This document shows positions 1 through 7,484 of a DNA stretch of 9,730 bases, one piece after another. The translations under genes and the position numbers were made by a program. The stretch covers positions 1 to 9,730 of the forward strand of contig PSRH01000011.1 in NCBI GenBank assembly GCA_003175915.1, read 5' to 3'. Position 1 is the first letter of the stretch; each line of letters opens with the position of its first letter. Source of the stretch: Candidatus Melainabacteria bacterium. GTDB lineage: Bacteria; Cyanobacteriota; Vampirovibrionia; Obscuribacterales; Obscuribacteraceae. The notes below the pieces were generated by a model, which saw nothing but the letters and a program-made list of their open reading frames with translations, did no database searches and was not told the origin of the DNA.

Positions 1-37
1 ATTCCTTCCTGAACTTCGCTTGTTTGCTTCTACTTCC

Positions 38-1306
38 ATGAATCCAATCGACAGAGAGTTCCGATCGGGCGATACCAGCTCTTTACTCGAGCTTCAAATA
101 AAGGCCCTACAGGAAGCTCTCATAAAGGGCGATACAGAAGCGATAAGGTATGCTCGACGGAGAATAGCCTCATTCGGAGAAACAGCCCTACCAGCTCTCA
201 ATCGAGCAGCCGCCGAATCCAGCGACGCGAGAGTCAAGTCCGGACTTTCTGGATTAACTCAAGATATGAAGAAGAGCGGGGAAGTTGTACAAGCCTATTC
301 TGATGCACTAAGAAGCGGTGACCCAATTGCCATTCAAGCAGCCAGGAAAAACTTGATGGAGCTAGCCAGCAATCCATCGATCAATTTTCTCACGGATTTG
401 CTGGAACGGGCGGCAACCCGCGCCTCAGACAAGCCAGCCGTGCAAGAAGGTTTATTAAATGCCAAGCAAACCGTTGAAGAGATCAGGGAGGTGGTGGCAC
501 AATTGAGGAGGGCAGTCCAGCGCAACAGCGAAGCTGAGATAAAACGAGCCAAAGATGAATTGATTGGTCAGGGGATTGACGCTGTGCCTTTCTTAAAGAA
601 GGCCGAGGCGGAAACCACCGATCCAAGATTGCAGCGGGAGCTAATCGACATTTCTCGAACAATCGAGCTTGCTGACGCAAGAGTCAAGACGTTTACTCAG
701 GCAGTAAGAGGTAACGCCGATCCAGCTACGATCGCAGCGACCAGACAAGATGTGGTCGAATGCGGTGAAGCAGCTGCACCAGCGCTAAAACGCGCCCTTC
801 GTGAGACTCCGGATGGTCCTCTAAAAAACGAACTACAAAAAACCTATGAAGCTGCAGTCATCGAACCGCATATAAAAGCCTACAGAGAAGCATTGGCAAA
901 AGGAGATGCGCAGGCTGTCGAGCGAGAAAGACAGAAGCTATTCGATCTCGGAGAAGAAGCTCTGCCTACTCTGGCTAGAGTAATTTCATCCCTTACCGAT
1001 CCCAAGGAGAGGGCCGCGCTACGGGAGGTGTTCCAGCGTATCGCTTTCAGGCAAACCGACAACCCCGATTCCAAACCCAAGCTGCCAACTGAGTACGTAA
1101 ACGCGCTTCTTTCTCAATTAAAAGGTAAAGACCCAGAAGCACGACAACGGGCTTGGGATCAACTTTCAGCCCTGGGACCAATGATTCTGCCGATCATCGC
1201 TCAAGAGATTAAGAAGACTCCGACGGGATACGAAAACCGCCTTATGAGACAATTAGTAGATTGGATAATCATGGAATACAAGAATGGTGATATCGCGGAA
1301 AAGTAG
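38..1306 (+). CDS. HEAT-like helical repeat protein of unknown function (5' end uncertain)
   Basis: The product is about 422 residues, almost all predicted helix, rich in Ala, Glu, Lys and Arg, with no signal peptide or membrane segment. It is built from six related units of about 63-75 residues, starting near residues 22, 85, 154, 217, 280 and 355. Each opens with a pattern like A-x-x-x-AL-x-x-GD-x-x-A and continues with L-x-x-x-G-x-x-A-x-P-x-L, then acidic/basic helix, as in HEAT or armadillo-type solenoids. Such solenoids bind proteins; no catalytic motif is seen. I chose the ATG at 38, but the frame stays open to the left edge, a TTG lies at 20, and no clear Shine-Dalgarno precedes either, so the gene may start before the window. 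It overlaps the downstream TPR gene by 23 bp, suggesting an operon. Its function is not recognised; the repeat reading is by eye. Confidence 0.8.
   Translation: MNPIDREFRSGDTSSLLELQIKALQEALIKGDTEAIRYARRRIASFGETALPALNRAAAESSDARVKSGLSGLTQDMKKSGEVVQAYSDALRSGDPIAIQAARKNLMELASNPSINFLTDLLERAATRASDKPAVQEGLLNAKQTVEEIREVVAQLRRAVQRNSEAEIKRAKDELIGQGIDAVPFLKKAEAETTDPRLQRELIDISRTIELADARVKTFTQAVRGNADPATIAATRQDVVECGEAAAPALKRALRETPDGPLKNELQKTYEAAVIEPHIKAYREALAKGDAQAVERERQKLFDLGEEALPTLARVISSLTDPKERAALREVFQRIAFRQTDNPDSKPKLPTEYVNALLSQLKGKDPEARQRAWDQLSALGPMILPIIAQEIKKTPTGYENRLMRQLVDWIIMEYKNGDIAEK
101..1273 (+). repeat. Six tandem HEAT-like protein repeats
   Basis: Six degenerate coding units fill nearly the whole gene. 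They share the AL-x-x-GD opening and the G-x-x-A-x-P-x-L centre. Unit spacings are about 63, 69, 63, 63 and 75 residues. They are recognisable in protein but not as DNA repeats, so the duplications are old. Units 2 and 6 deviate most: unit 2 lacks the G-x-x-A-x-P core, and unit 6 has M-I-L-P-I-I in its place. Confidence 0.6.
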
Positions 1307-2948
1307 CTGGCTGTTTCTGCTTTTCTGTTTGTCCTTTGTATTTTTCTTCTTCAGCGCTCATACGCCGGCTACCGATCTTGCCAATCAAACACTGATCGAT
1401 CAAGCGGTTAAGCTTCGCGATGCAGGACAGCACGAAGCGGCTATCAAAATTCTCAATCAAGCTATATCGACAAACGCTGATTGCGTTTCTTGCTACGTGC
1501 TCAGAGCTGATCTGCTTGAGGCAAATAAAAAGTTCTCCGAAGCTGCTTCCGATGCTAGAAGACTAATCGCTCTCGAACCGAAAGTAGCCAATCACCGGGC
1601 TCGTCTTGGTTGCTACTTGGCCGAAGCGGGGCAGTTCGATGAAGGATTGCGCCTCTGCAATGAGGCCGTTGGGGAAAGCCCTAATAGCCAAGAGATTTTC
1701 TATCTTCGCGCTAAAGTGTATCAGTTGCGTTCTGAAAAGTTGCAAGCTGCGATTGCCGATGCTCGCAAGGCTCTCGATCCGAATAACCCTCATTCAGGTA
1801 TGTTCTACGCTGGCTTACTGCTGCGAGCCGGGGACCGACGAGGCACCTTGCAGGAATTGAATCGGATTTTGAAGCTTGCACCAAAATTCGAGCCGGCCCT
1901 ATGTTTGCGTGCAAAACTGGAATGGGAAGCCAACGAAGTGGACACAGCCATGCGTGATTGGAGAACGTGCTGCGCTATCGCTCCGCACGATGCTAGCGCC
2001 TTTTACGGCTACGGCACCTGTCTGCAATTAGGCAAGCATTATCCTGAGGCGATTAAAGCCTACAATAAAGCGCTTGCCATTAACCCTGCCTCCGCCTGCA
2101 CCCTCCAGTGCCGAGCAGCCATCTACAGGATCCAAAACAAAAACGCTGAGGCTTTAGCCGACCTGAAGCGGGTAATGAAGATCATTCAAGGTAGGCCAGA
2201 CGAACTACAAGAACCGACTATAACGAATTACTGCCATCTCCTCATCATCCTCCACCGACAGCAAGAAGCTGTGGATTTCTGCAATTATTGGCTGAGCAAG
2301 TCCGATGTGCCCGCACATTTGCGACGCTGTTTCCAACTCAATCGGGGAAATTGTCACTTCCTTTCGGAAGATTACCCTTTAGCGCTCGCTGACTTTGTAG
2401 CGGCAACGGAAGGAGGCAAGATTGTCACGGGCGATCGGTACGACGCAGAGTACGTGCTCTCCTTGGATCGGGTTCAAGGCCAGGCAGCGGCAATAGCCTT
2501 GTGCAACCATCTCTTGCAGGCCAAGCCAAGGTCTGCCTGGTTACTAAAGACATCATATGACCTTGAGCACACCCACGGTCTTTTAAACCGATCGCTGGAT
2601 GCAGTGGACCAATTGATATTGGCGGAGCCTCAGAATTATCAATTTCACGAAGAAAGAGCTACCTTACTTACCAAGACAAAATCCCTTGAAAAAGCACTGG
2701 CTGAGTATGATCTGCTCATCCGCTTGAATCCTCAACGCTTCAGGCAGTATCAGTTCAATAAAGTAAGACTCTACGAACGCCTCGGACAAACTGCTCAAGC
2801 AATACTTGAATGTACAAAGCTGCTAGAGGAAGGCGCGACAAACGCCGAGGTTCTCTATACCCGCGCCGATTTATACGAAAAAATTGGCTATAAGGACAGG
2901 GCTTATCAAGACAGAAAGGCAGCCGACGCCATCCTTAACAAGCTATGA
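1284..2948 (+). CDS. Exported TPR repeat protein
   Basis: The product has 554 residues. The N-terminus is a signal sequence or anchor: basic residues R5 and K6, a very hydrophobic stretch at about 9-24 with a run of Phe, then a small-residue region (A25, A29) where cleavage is plausible; there is no lipobox. The rest is tetratricopeptide repeats, clearest at about 33-66, 67-100, 101-134, 135-168, 203-236, 237-270, 271-304, 345-378, 450-483, 484-517 and 519-552, with typical A-x-x-x-Y/L-x-x-A-I and L-x-P signatures. TPR domains mediate protein-protein contacts, here probably outside the cytoplasmic membrane. The ATG at 1284 lies inside the upstream gene with only a weak GGAA before it, so translation may be coupled. 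It contains 17 cysteines, many for an exported protein. The fold call is confident; the partner is unknown. Confidence 0.88.
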   Translation: MVISRKSSWLFLLFCLSFVFFFFSAHTPATDLANQTLIDQAVKLRDAGQHEAAIKILNQAISTNADCVSCYVLRADLLEANKKFSEAASDARRLIALEPKVANHRARLGCYLAEAGQFDEGLRLCNEAVGESPNSQEIFYLRAKVYQLRSEKLQAAIADARKALDPNNPHSGMFYAGLLLRAGDRRGTLQELNRILKLAPKFEPALCLRAKLEWEANEVDTAMRDWRTCCAIAPHDASAFYGYGTCLQLGKHYPEAIKAYNKALAINPASACTLQCRAAIYRIQNKNAEALADLKRVMKIIQGRPDELQEPTITNYCHLLIILHRQQEAVDFCNYWLSKSDVPAHLRRCFQLNRGNCHFLSEDYPLALADFVAATEGGKIVTGDRYDAEYVLSLDRVQGQAAAIALCNHLLQAKPRSAWLLKTSYDLEHTHGLLNRSLDAVDQLILAEPQNYQFHEERATLLTKTKSLEKALAEYDLLIRLNPQRFRQYQFNKVRLYERLGQTAQAILECTKLLEEGATNAEVLYTRADLYEKIGYKDRAYQDRKAADAILNKL

Positions 2949-2954
2949 CGAATT

Positions 2955-2980
2955 CTCGCTATTAGCTGTGCTATAGCGAG
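2955..2980. terminator. Stem-loop at the convergent gene junction (possible terminator)
   Basis: An 8-bp perfect stem (2955-2962 with 2973-2980) continues past a single-base bulge as a 3-bp stem (2964-2966 with 2970-2972) closing a TGT triloop. It lies 7 bp after the TPR stop and covers the stop codon and last codons of the leftward 933-codon gene. Its place between convergent genes suits a bidirectional transcript end. Neither strand has a U tract after the stem, so it is not a canonical intrinsic terminator; it may instead protect 3' ends. Confidence 0.45.
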
Positions 2981-5772
2981 CGCTCTTGGGCCTCCAGCCA
3001 CTTCAGCTTCTCAAGAAGCTGCTGTGTGCGGCGTTGAAACTCAGCACCCAGCAAAGCAAAATCTGGCCCATTTTGGCCACCTGCAGTGCCTCCTGACACA
3101 GTGCCAGCTGCTTGAGCATATACCTCATCACGAATTCGGCAGATCTCGCTTTCTATGGCTCTGCGATAGTCGCCAATCGCGTCTCTAGCGGCCTGCCGCC
3201 TCGTTTGATCACCTTTGTTAGCACCAGCTAGCCCTATTGATTCGTTCGCCCTGCGCTCTAGATCTGGTTGCTGCTGAGGAAATGGACGAGTGTCTCCCGG
3301 TTTCACACGTTCCAGCCCATCCTCAGTAGGCTTCTTATCTTGGCTACATTCTCGTCCATCCTCAGTAACGTATAACTCCGCCAGCACTCCATTTCGGCCG
3401 ATCAGAGTAGTAATATAGCAACTGTTTGCTGCATCCCATCTAGATTCGATGCGGTAGATGCCTGGAATTGTTCTTGTGGATCCATCAGCCATTCTTTGCT
3501 GCCAGGTCACCCCATTTGGGCAATGATTGAACTCCGAAACCTGGATAAACTTGCCTGGACAAGCAGGGTCTGCCGTGCGCGAAAATGTCATGGAATAGCC
3601 TTGATCCGTCAACACTTCCTTCTGTCTGAGTTCCTCGCTGGTAAATTGCCATGAAGCACCAGCGGAGCCAGGTAGATAGGCTGGATGTGCAGAGAAAGCC
3701 CAGATTGGTTTGTTTCCGGGTCCAAAACCTAAAAGCCGCGGTTGACATCGGATCTGCCGAACGGGCAGTGCTTCGCCCGCTGGCTGACTTTCAGAAGGTG
3801 CATCCATTCTTCTTCCTGTGTTTTCAGAAATGGTGGACGCCGACACTTCGAAACCCGGCAAGTTCATCGTAAAGGCACCGGTATTTTGATCGAGCTGCGG
3901 GTTCAATTCGATTCCAACCAACGGCTGACCATCCGCCTTCAATAATGGTTGAGCGACTCCGTTTACGATCATGAACCCGTCCCATTTTCCCGTTTTTTCG
4001 TTTCTCTGAAAAATTCGTCCGTCTCCAAGAGTAATTTTGGAAAGTACGGGCCGGCCATCCGCACCAGCGCTGTACTCAAATGCTAGCTTCTCTTCCTTCG
4101 ATGCATCATCTTGGCCAGGAACCGACTGTTTAGGCGAAGTCTCCGAAACGATTAAACCCTCTTTGTTCCTTTCTAGACTGATTTTGACTCGCTTGCCTTC
4201 CAGACCAGGAGGACCGGCCTCCTGGTAAATCGTCTCAGTGGTTGACGTACCGTCAGCGTTCTCTCTCACAATTGTTGTAGCAGTTCCTTGCCCAACTGGT
4301 GCCACCACTTCAACCGATCGCCCTTCACCAGCCGTGAGAACTCTTCCATCTGGCGTCATTTCCTGCTTGATCACACGTCGGTCTGGCAGCGTCGTCACCA
4401 AATAAGGGACCGCTCCTTTCATTTCTTTGGTGATAGTTCCACCAGTAAGGGGATCGACCTGTTCGTCAGGTTTGAGTGGCTCAAACGTAGAAGAACCAGG
4501 TGCTAACCGTCCTATGACGCGCTCCTTTCCCCCTGAAAGGTCGATCAACAGACTGACGCCAGGTGGATTAGTGAACTCTCTAATAAGTCTTCCATCTTCT
4601 GTAGGTTTATCCTGAAAGACGGCAGCCGTATGTCCATCCTTTGAAATTGCCAAGGTTCTGCCATCTTCTAATTTACAAATAACGCTTTTGTTTTCATCAA
4701 GTCTGAGCGAAACAACGCTCTTGTCATGGACCTTGGGCACTGTAACCCATTCGTTCTTTCCATCGCGTTGTTGTATTTCTGTCGGCGTAAGAAACTCATT
4801 CAATTTGAGTCTGATACGTCCCTGATTCAAAAAGACGCCTTCCCGCGTAATCTCCAGGCCGGGAATCGGGCTTCCGTTTGCATCCGTGACCGAAATGACT
4901 TTCCCATCCGCATCATAGATAACCTTGACGTTGGCACCGAATGGCGTTTGTTCAAATACTCTTTCGGTCCTTTTCGTAGTGCCATCACCCGACGACGCTT
5001 CTTTATAAGCTAGTTTTGTTCCATCCTTACTGTAGAACGTACAGCTCCCATTGTTGTCTTCGACTGCACCAAGTCCTGGTGTATAAGTGACAAAATGCCT
5101 ATCACCAAGTTCTTGCTTCACTTGGCCAGTCTTTTCGTCAAAGGTAATTGGCTTGCTACGATCTAAGGGGGGAATCAGTCCCTGGATATCTTCGATTTGG
5201 TCAGGACCGGAAGCGCCGCCAGGTTTTAACACAACCGGATAGAGGTTACCTCGACTATCGGCAATGTAGGCAAGTCTTCTAGCACCCTCAGGCCCTCTCT
5301 CATAAGTGCGAGCACCGTTAGGATACTTCGTCAATCGACCATTTTGGTCTGATACCGAAACTGCCTTGGTCACGGTATCAATCTCAACTTTGACTGGCGC
5401 GGCCCCACCCAATCCGGTCCGATAAAAGGATATTTTGTTGTCGGAGAAAGTCAGTCCTCCGAAACGTCCAGGCTCAATCTCGTTATTTTCCGGACCAAAC
5501 ACCTTAAGTCGGTCCTGAGCCTGAGGAGCCCGTGGATCATACTGTAATCTATATTCTCTTCCGGCAAAATTGAAACGAATATTTTGTTTCCCGTCCGGTT
5601 GGGAATCGCTTGCACTGTCTGTCGAGAACGATATTTCCGGCAAGGGTAACTTTGCTTTTTGCACATCGATTGACTGATTCTTTTGAAACCAATCGAATTC
5701 TCCAAGGCAGACGGTTAAAGCTTCTGCAACAGGTTTGAGAGCAGCTCGATCGAGCGCTCGATCTGAAGACAT
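2971..5772 (-). CDS. Large β-rich protein of unknown function with DG-turn repeats
   Basis: This is a 933-residue product that I do not recognise. There is no signal peptide or membrane segment. Residues 1-30 look helical. Residues about 60-620 read as short β-strands separated by turns of the form D/E-D-G-[R/K/Q], seen near 287, 369, 392, 474, 571, 583 and 613, and again near 804 and 817, giving a flavour of YD/Rhs or β-propeller-like sheet proteins, though no Rhs core or toxin domain is seen. Residues 670-810 form a distinct segment with more Cys and Trp (C676, C738, C751, C785, W691, W708, W757, W779). Residues 835-933 are charged helix, broken by a Gly-rich linker near 890-902. The start is well supported by an AAAGGAGAGG Shine-Dalgarno 3 bases from the ATG (AAGGAG core 6 bases away). 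It lies downstream of a histidine kinase on the same strand. It may be a structural or surface-associated protein, but that is a guess. Confidence 0.85.
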   Translation of the reverse strand: MSSDRALDRAALKPVAEALTVCLGEFDWFQKNQSIDVQKAKLPLPEISFSTDSASDSQPDGKQNIRFNFAGREYRLQYDPRAPQAQDRLKVFGPENNEIEPGRFGGLTFSDNKISFYRTGLGGAAPVKVEIDTVTKAVSVSDQNGRLTKYPNGARTYERGPEGARRLAYIADSRGNLYPVVLKPGGASGPDQIEDIQGLIPPLDRSKPITFDEKTGQVKQELGDRHFVTYTPGLGAVEDNNGSCTFYSKDGTKLAYKEASSGDGTTKRTERVFEQTPFGANVKVIYDADGKVISVTDANGSPIPGLEITREGVFLNQGRIRLKLNEFLTPTEIQQRDGKNEWVTVPKVHDKSVVSLRLDENKSVICKLEDGRTLAISKDGHTAAVFQDKPTEDGRLIREFTNPPGVSLLIDLSGGKERVIGRLAPGSSTFEPLKPDEQVDPLTGGTITKEMKGAVPYLVTTLPDRRVIKQEMTPDGRVLTAGEGRSVEVVAPVGQGTATTIVRENADGTSTTETIYQEAGPPGLEGKRVKISLERNKEGLIVSETSPKQSVPGQDDASKEEKLAFEYSAGADGRPVLSKITLGDGRIFQRNEKTGKWDGFMIVNGVAQPLLKADGQPLVGIELNPQLDQNTGAFTMNLPGFEVSASTISENTGRRMDAPSESQPAGEALPVRQIRCQPRLLGFGPGNKPIWAFSAHPAYLPGSAGASWQFTSEELRQKEVLTDQGYSMTFSRTADPACPGKFIQVSEFNHCPNGVTWQQRMADGSTRTIPGIYRIESRWDAANSCYITTLIGRNGVLAELYVTEDGRECSQDKKPTEDGLERVKPGDTRPFPQQQPDLERRANESIGLAGANKGDQTRRQAARDAIGDYRRAIESEICRIRDEVYAQAAGTVSGGTAGGQNGPDFALLGAEFQRRTQQLLEKLKWLEAQERSL
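3317..3367. repeat. 12-bp direct repeat inside the 933-codon gene
   Basis: The same 12 bases (ccatcctcagta on the + strand) occur at 3317-3328 and 3356-3367, 39 bp apart and in frame. On the coding strand they encode the two TEDG turns at residues 803-806 and 816-819. This suggests a short local duplication of a turn unit, but a codon-level coincidence is possible. Confidence 0.4.
5748..5763. repeat. 16-bp perfect palindrome in the first codons of the 933-codon gene
   Basis: GATCGAGC followed by GCTCGATC is perfectly self-complementary. It covers bases 10-25 of the leftward coding region and encodes the repeated DRA-L-DRA peptide at residues 4-10. In DNA it could be a dimeric protein site; in mRNA it could only form a stem by sacrificing central bases for a loop. 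It sits 16 bases downstream of the Shine-Dalgarno core, close enough to affect initiation. Confidence 0.5.
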
Positions 5773-5775
5773 TGG

Positions 5776-5785
5776 CCTCTCCTTT
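5776..5785 (-). promoter_or_regulatory. Strong ribosome binding site of the 933-codon gene
   Basis: On the minus strand this reads AAAGGAGAGG, with the AAGGAG core six bases before the ATG at 5772. It is among the strongest Shine-Dalgarno sites in the window and fixes the start. It lies between a GC-rich hairpin upstream and a palindrome downstream. Confidence 0.85.
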
Positions 5786-5797
5786 CCGCATAATGTC

Positions 5798-5825
5798 GGC
5801 CCGGGAAATTACCCGGGCCTTTTTT
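5798..5825 (+). terminator. Intrinsic-terminator-like hairpin with T6, pointing rightwards
   Basis: GGCCCGGG (5798-5805) pairs perfectly with CCCGGGCC (5812-5819) around the six-base loop AAATTA, followed at once by six T (5820-5825). This is a textbook Rho-independent terminator for rightward transcription. Both flanking genes run leftwards, however, and on that strand the hairpin is preceded by A6 and followed by GACATTATG, so it would not work as a normal terminator for the kinase gene. It may stop antisense transcripts that enter from the 933-codon gene, or act as a 5' leader stem on that gene's mRNA. Confidence 0.7.
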
Positions 5826-5906
5826 GAGCGGCGAAAGAATCTTAAAAAATATACCTAACGAAACTATAACCGATATGTGATTTAACTCGGTGCAGTCAAA
5901 CGAGCT

Positions 5907-7391
5907 TCAGTTAGGGTTTTCGCCTACTTGCAGAATCAACCAAAAGCTTGTACCGCCGTCGTCCCCTGGCCTAAAACCGACCTTGCCGCCTTGGGCCTCG
6001 ATCAATGATTTGCAAATATGCAAGCCAAGGCCACTACCGTTCGCTTTGTCGGAATCGGATTGTTCGAATCGCTCGAATGCCCGTGAGGCGAATTCAGGAG
6101 GAACACCTGGGCCCTTATCTGTAATAGCAATCTCCCAATGGTTGGCGATTCTTTGAGTCGATATTGTTATCGCGGACCCTTTCGGGCTGCACTTGCTAGC
6201 GTTAGACAGGAGATTAACCATAACCTGGATCAATCGATCCTTGTCCGCTTCAACGAACACTCCTGAATCGACTTTCTGAATTATAGACAGGCTCTTTGCC
6301 TGCAACAATCCGGTAACCGCGATCAGCGACCGTTGCAATACGTCGTTTAAAGCGACACTCGAAATTGAGACTTTTAGCTTACCGGCATCCATCTTTTCAA
6401 AATCGAGAAGATTATTGATCATGTTGAGAAGCCGCTCCATATCAGACTCTAATAAAACAGCTTGCTCCTTGAGCTGGGCTTTTGACTGCTCACTCGATCG
6501 ATCAGCTATGGTGCTCAAAAAGAATTTTTGAGAAGCCAGGGGAGTCTTTAAATCATGTGTGATCATGGCGACGAATTCGCGCCGTAGTGTTTCGGCTGCC
6601 TTCTCTTTGCGTTTGGCTTCCGCCAATCGTTCGGCCATTTCGTGAAACGAATGATCGACGATAGAAATCTCATCATCACCTGAAAGGGGGAATTCCAATT
6701 CGGCGTCATCAGCCAGGCGCCTTGTATTGCGGGAGATAACCGACAGGCGTTTGATTACGCCCAGGTAAACTGCCTGGGTAATTGCCAGGGTAAGAATGAT
6801 GCTGGCGATCACTCCACCGACTAGAACCTTGCTCTGGAAATCCTTCCAGAAGCGCCAGTGTTCGCGATATTTTGCTTCCAGTTCTTCTTCCTTTTCTTCT
6901 ATCCCTGTCAATTCTTTGATTATTCTATTGACCACGCGAATTGGTTCTTGCCTCCAAGTCGATTGCGTCTCATTGGCAGGACTTGTAGTATCAATGTGAA
7001 GATGAGCCATCGTTTTATAGCCAGCCCGCATAAGCAGGAGTACTCGTTGCATCGATTCCCGCTGTTCGGGATTGTCCGCCGTCATCTCAGACAAATTCGA
7101 TAGGCTCTGCTTCAGGGTCCGCATCAATGTACCCACTCGCTCCTGTAGTTCAGGTAAAGGGATTTCGCTGGGCTGCATAGCAAGAACACCGGCGGCGTAG
7201 AGAGTACGAATCACAGAATTTATACTTGAACTTACAGCTCTAGATTTTTCTGCGAAAGCGGCAAACCGTTCCGTGCGATATTGCAGATACCCGAATGTAC
7301 CGAAGAAGCCCAGTTCAAACGTGAGTGGTATCAGTACCAACAAAATCAATCGATACGATAGTTTGTGGGGCAATGACAATTGCAGCTTCAT
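5907..7391 (-). CDS. Membrane-bound HAMP sensor histidine kinase (orphan)
   Basis: The product has 494 residues with the full class I histidine kinase layout. There is one membrane helix at about 13-35, an extracytoplasmic, mostly helical sensor region of about 150 residues (37-188), and a second membrane helix at about 189-212. A HAMP linker follows (about 209-264), then the dimerisation/phosphoacceptor domain with H279 in THDLKTPL, and an ATPase domain with N-box residues N393 and N397, G1 DKGPG at 425-429, F-box F439-F442 and G2 GSGLGL at 452-457. All catalytic motifs look intact, so it should autophosphorylate and pass phosphate to a response regulator. No regulator gene lies in the window, so its partner is elsewhere. 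The signal is unknown. The ATG at 7391 has no clear Shine-Dalgarno. The next gene leftwards is the 933-codon unknown, 134 bp away. Confidence 0.95.
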   Translation of the reverse strand: MKLQLSLPHKLSYRLILLVLIPLTFELGFFGTFGYLQYRTERFAAFAEKSRAVSSSINSVIRTLYAAGVLAMQPSEIPLPELQERVGTLMRTLKQSLSNLSEMTADNPEQRESMQRVLLLMRAGYKTMAHLHIDTTSPANETQSTWRQEPIRVVNRIIKELTGIEEKEEELEAKYREHWRFWKDFQSKVLVGGVIASIILTLAITQAVYLGVIKRLSVISRNTRRLADDAELEFPLSGDDEISIVDHSFHEMAERLAEAKRKEKAAETLRREFVAMITHDLKTPLASQKFFLSTIADRSSEQSKAQLKEQAVLLESDMERLLNMINNLLDFEKMDAGKLKVSISSVALNDVLQRSLIAVTGLLQAKSLSIIQKVDSGVFVEADKDRLIQVMVNLLSNASKCSPKGSAITISTQRIANHWEIAITDKGPGVPPEFASRAFERFEQSDSDKANGSGLGLHICKSLIEAQGGKVGFRPGDDGGTSFWLILQVGENPN

Positions 7392-7484
7392 AGCAAAATG
7401 AAATTACCGTATATCACTAATCTCTCACAACCCGGTTATGACCTTGATGCAAACCTTCACTACGATTTTCCCACGCAACATAAT

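Noticed and set aside
3485..3748. Open frame antiparallel or overlapping to the 933-codon gene, and similar frames at 4726-5013 and 5549-5791
   Set aside because: Their translations have no recognisable domain or ribosome site, and they overlap a gene with a strong start and consistent protein character, so they are shadow frames.
2971..5772. Rhs/YD-repeat toxin or polymorphic toxin
   Set aside because: The DG turns resemble such proteins loosely, but there is no YD repeat consensus, no Rhs core motif, no recognisable C-terminal toxin and no following immunity gene on the same strand.
5840..5906. Promoter for the 933-codon gene on the minus strand, using the -10-like TATAGT (5863-5868) or TATATT (5848-5853) and TTGACT (5894-5899)
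   Set aside because: TTGACT is 25 bases from TATAGT and still further from TATATT, and no acceptable -35 sits 16-18 bases before either box. The region is AT-rich and a promoter is likely there, but I cannot place it.
6760..6778. CCCAGG/CCTGGG inverted repeat
   Set aside because: It falls within codons of the second membrane helix of the kinase and is only 6 bp long, so coding constraint and chance explain it.
6833..6850. 7-bp inverted repeat with a 4-base loop (TCTGGAA/TTCCAGA)
   Set aside because: It lies inside the kinase coding region over well-conserved protein sequence, has no T tract, and is short enough to be chance.
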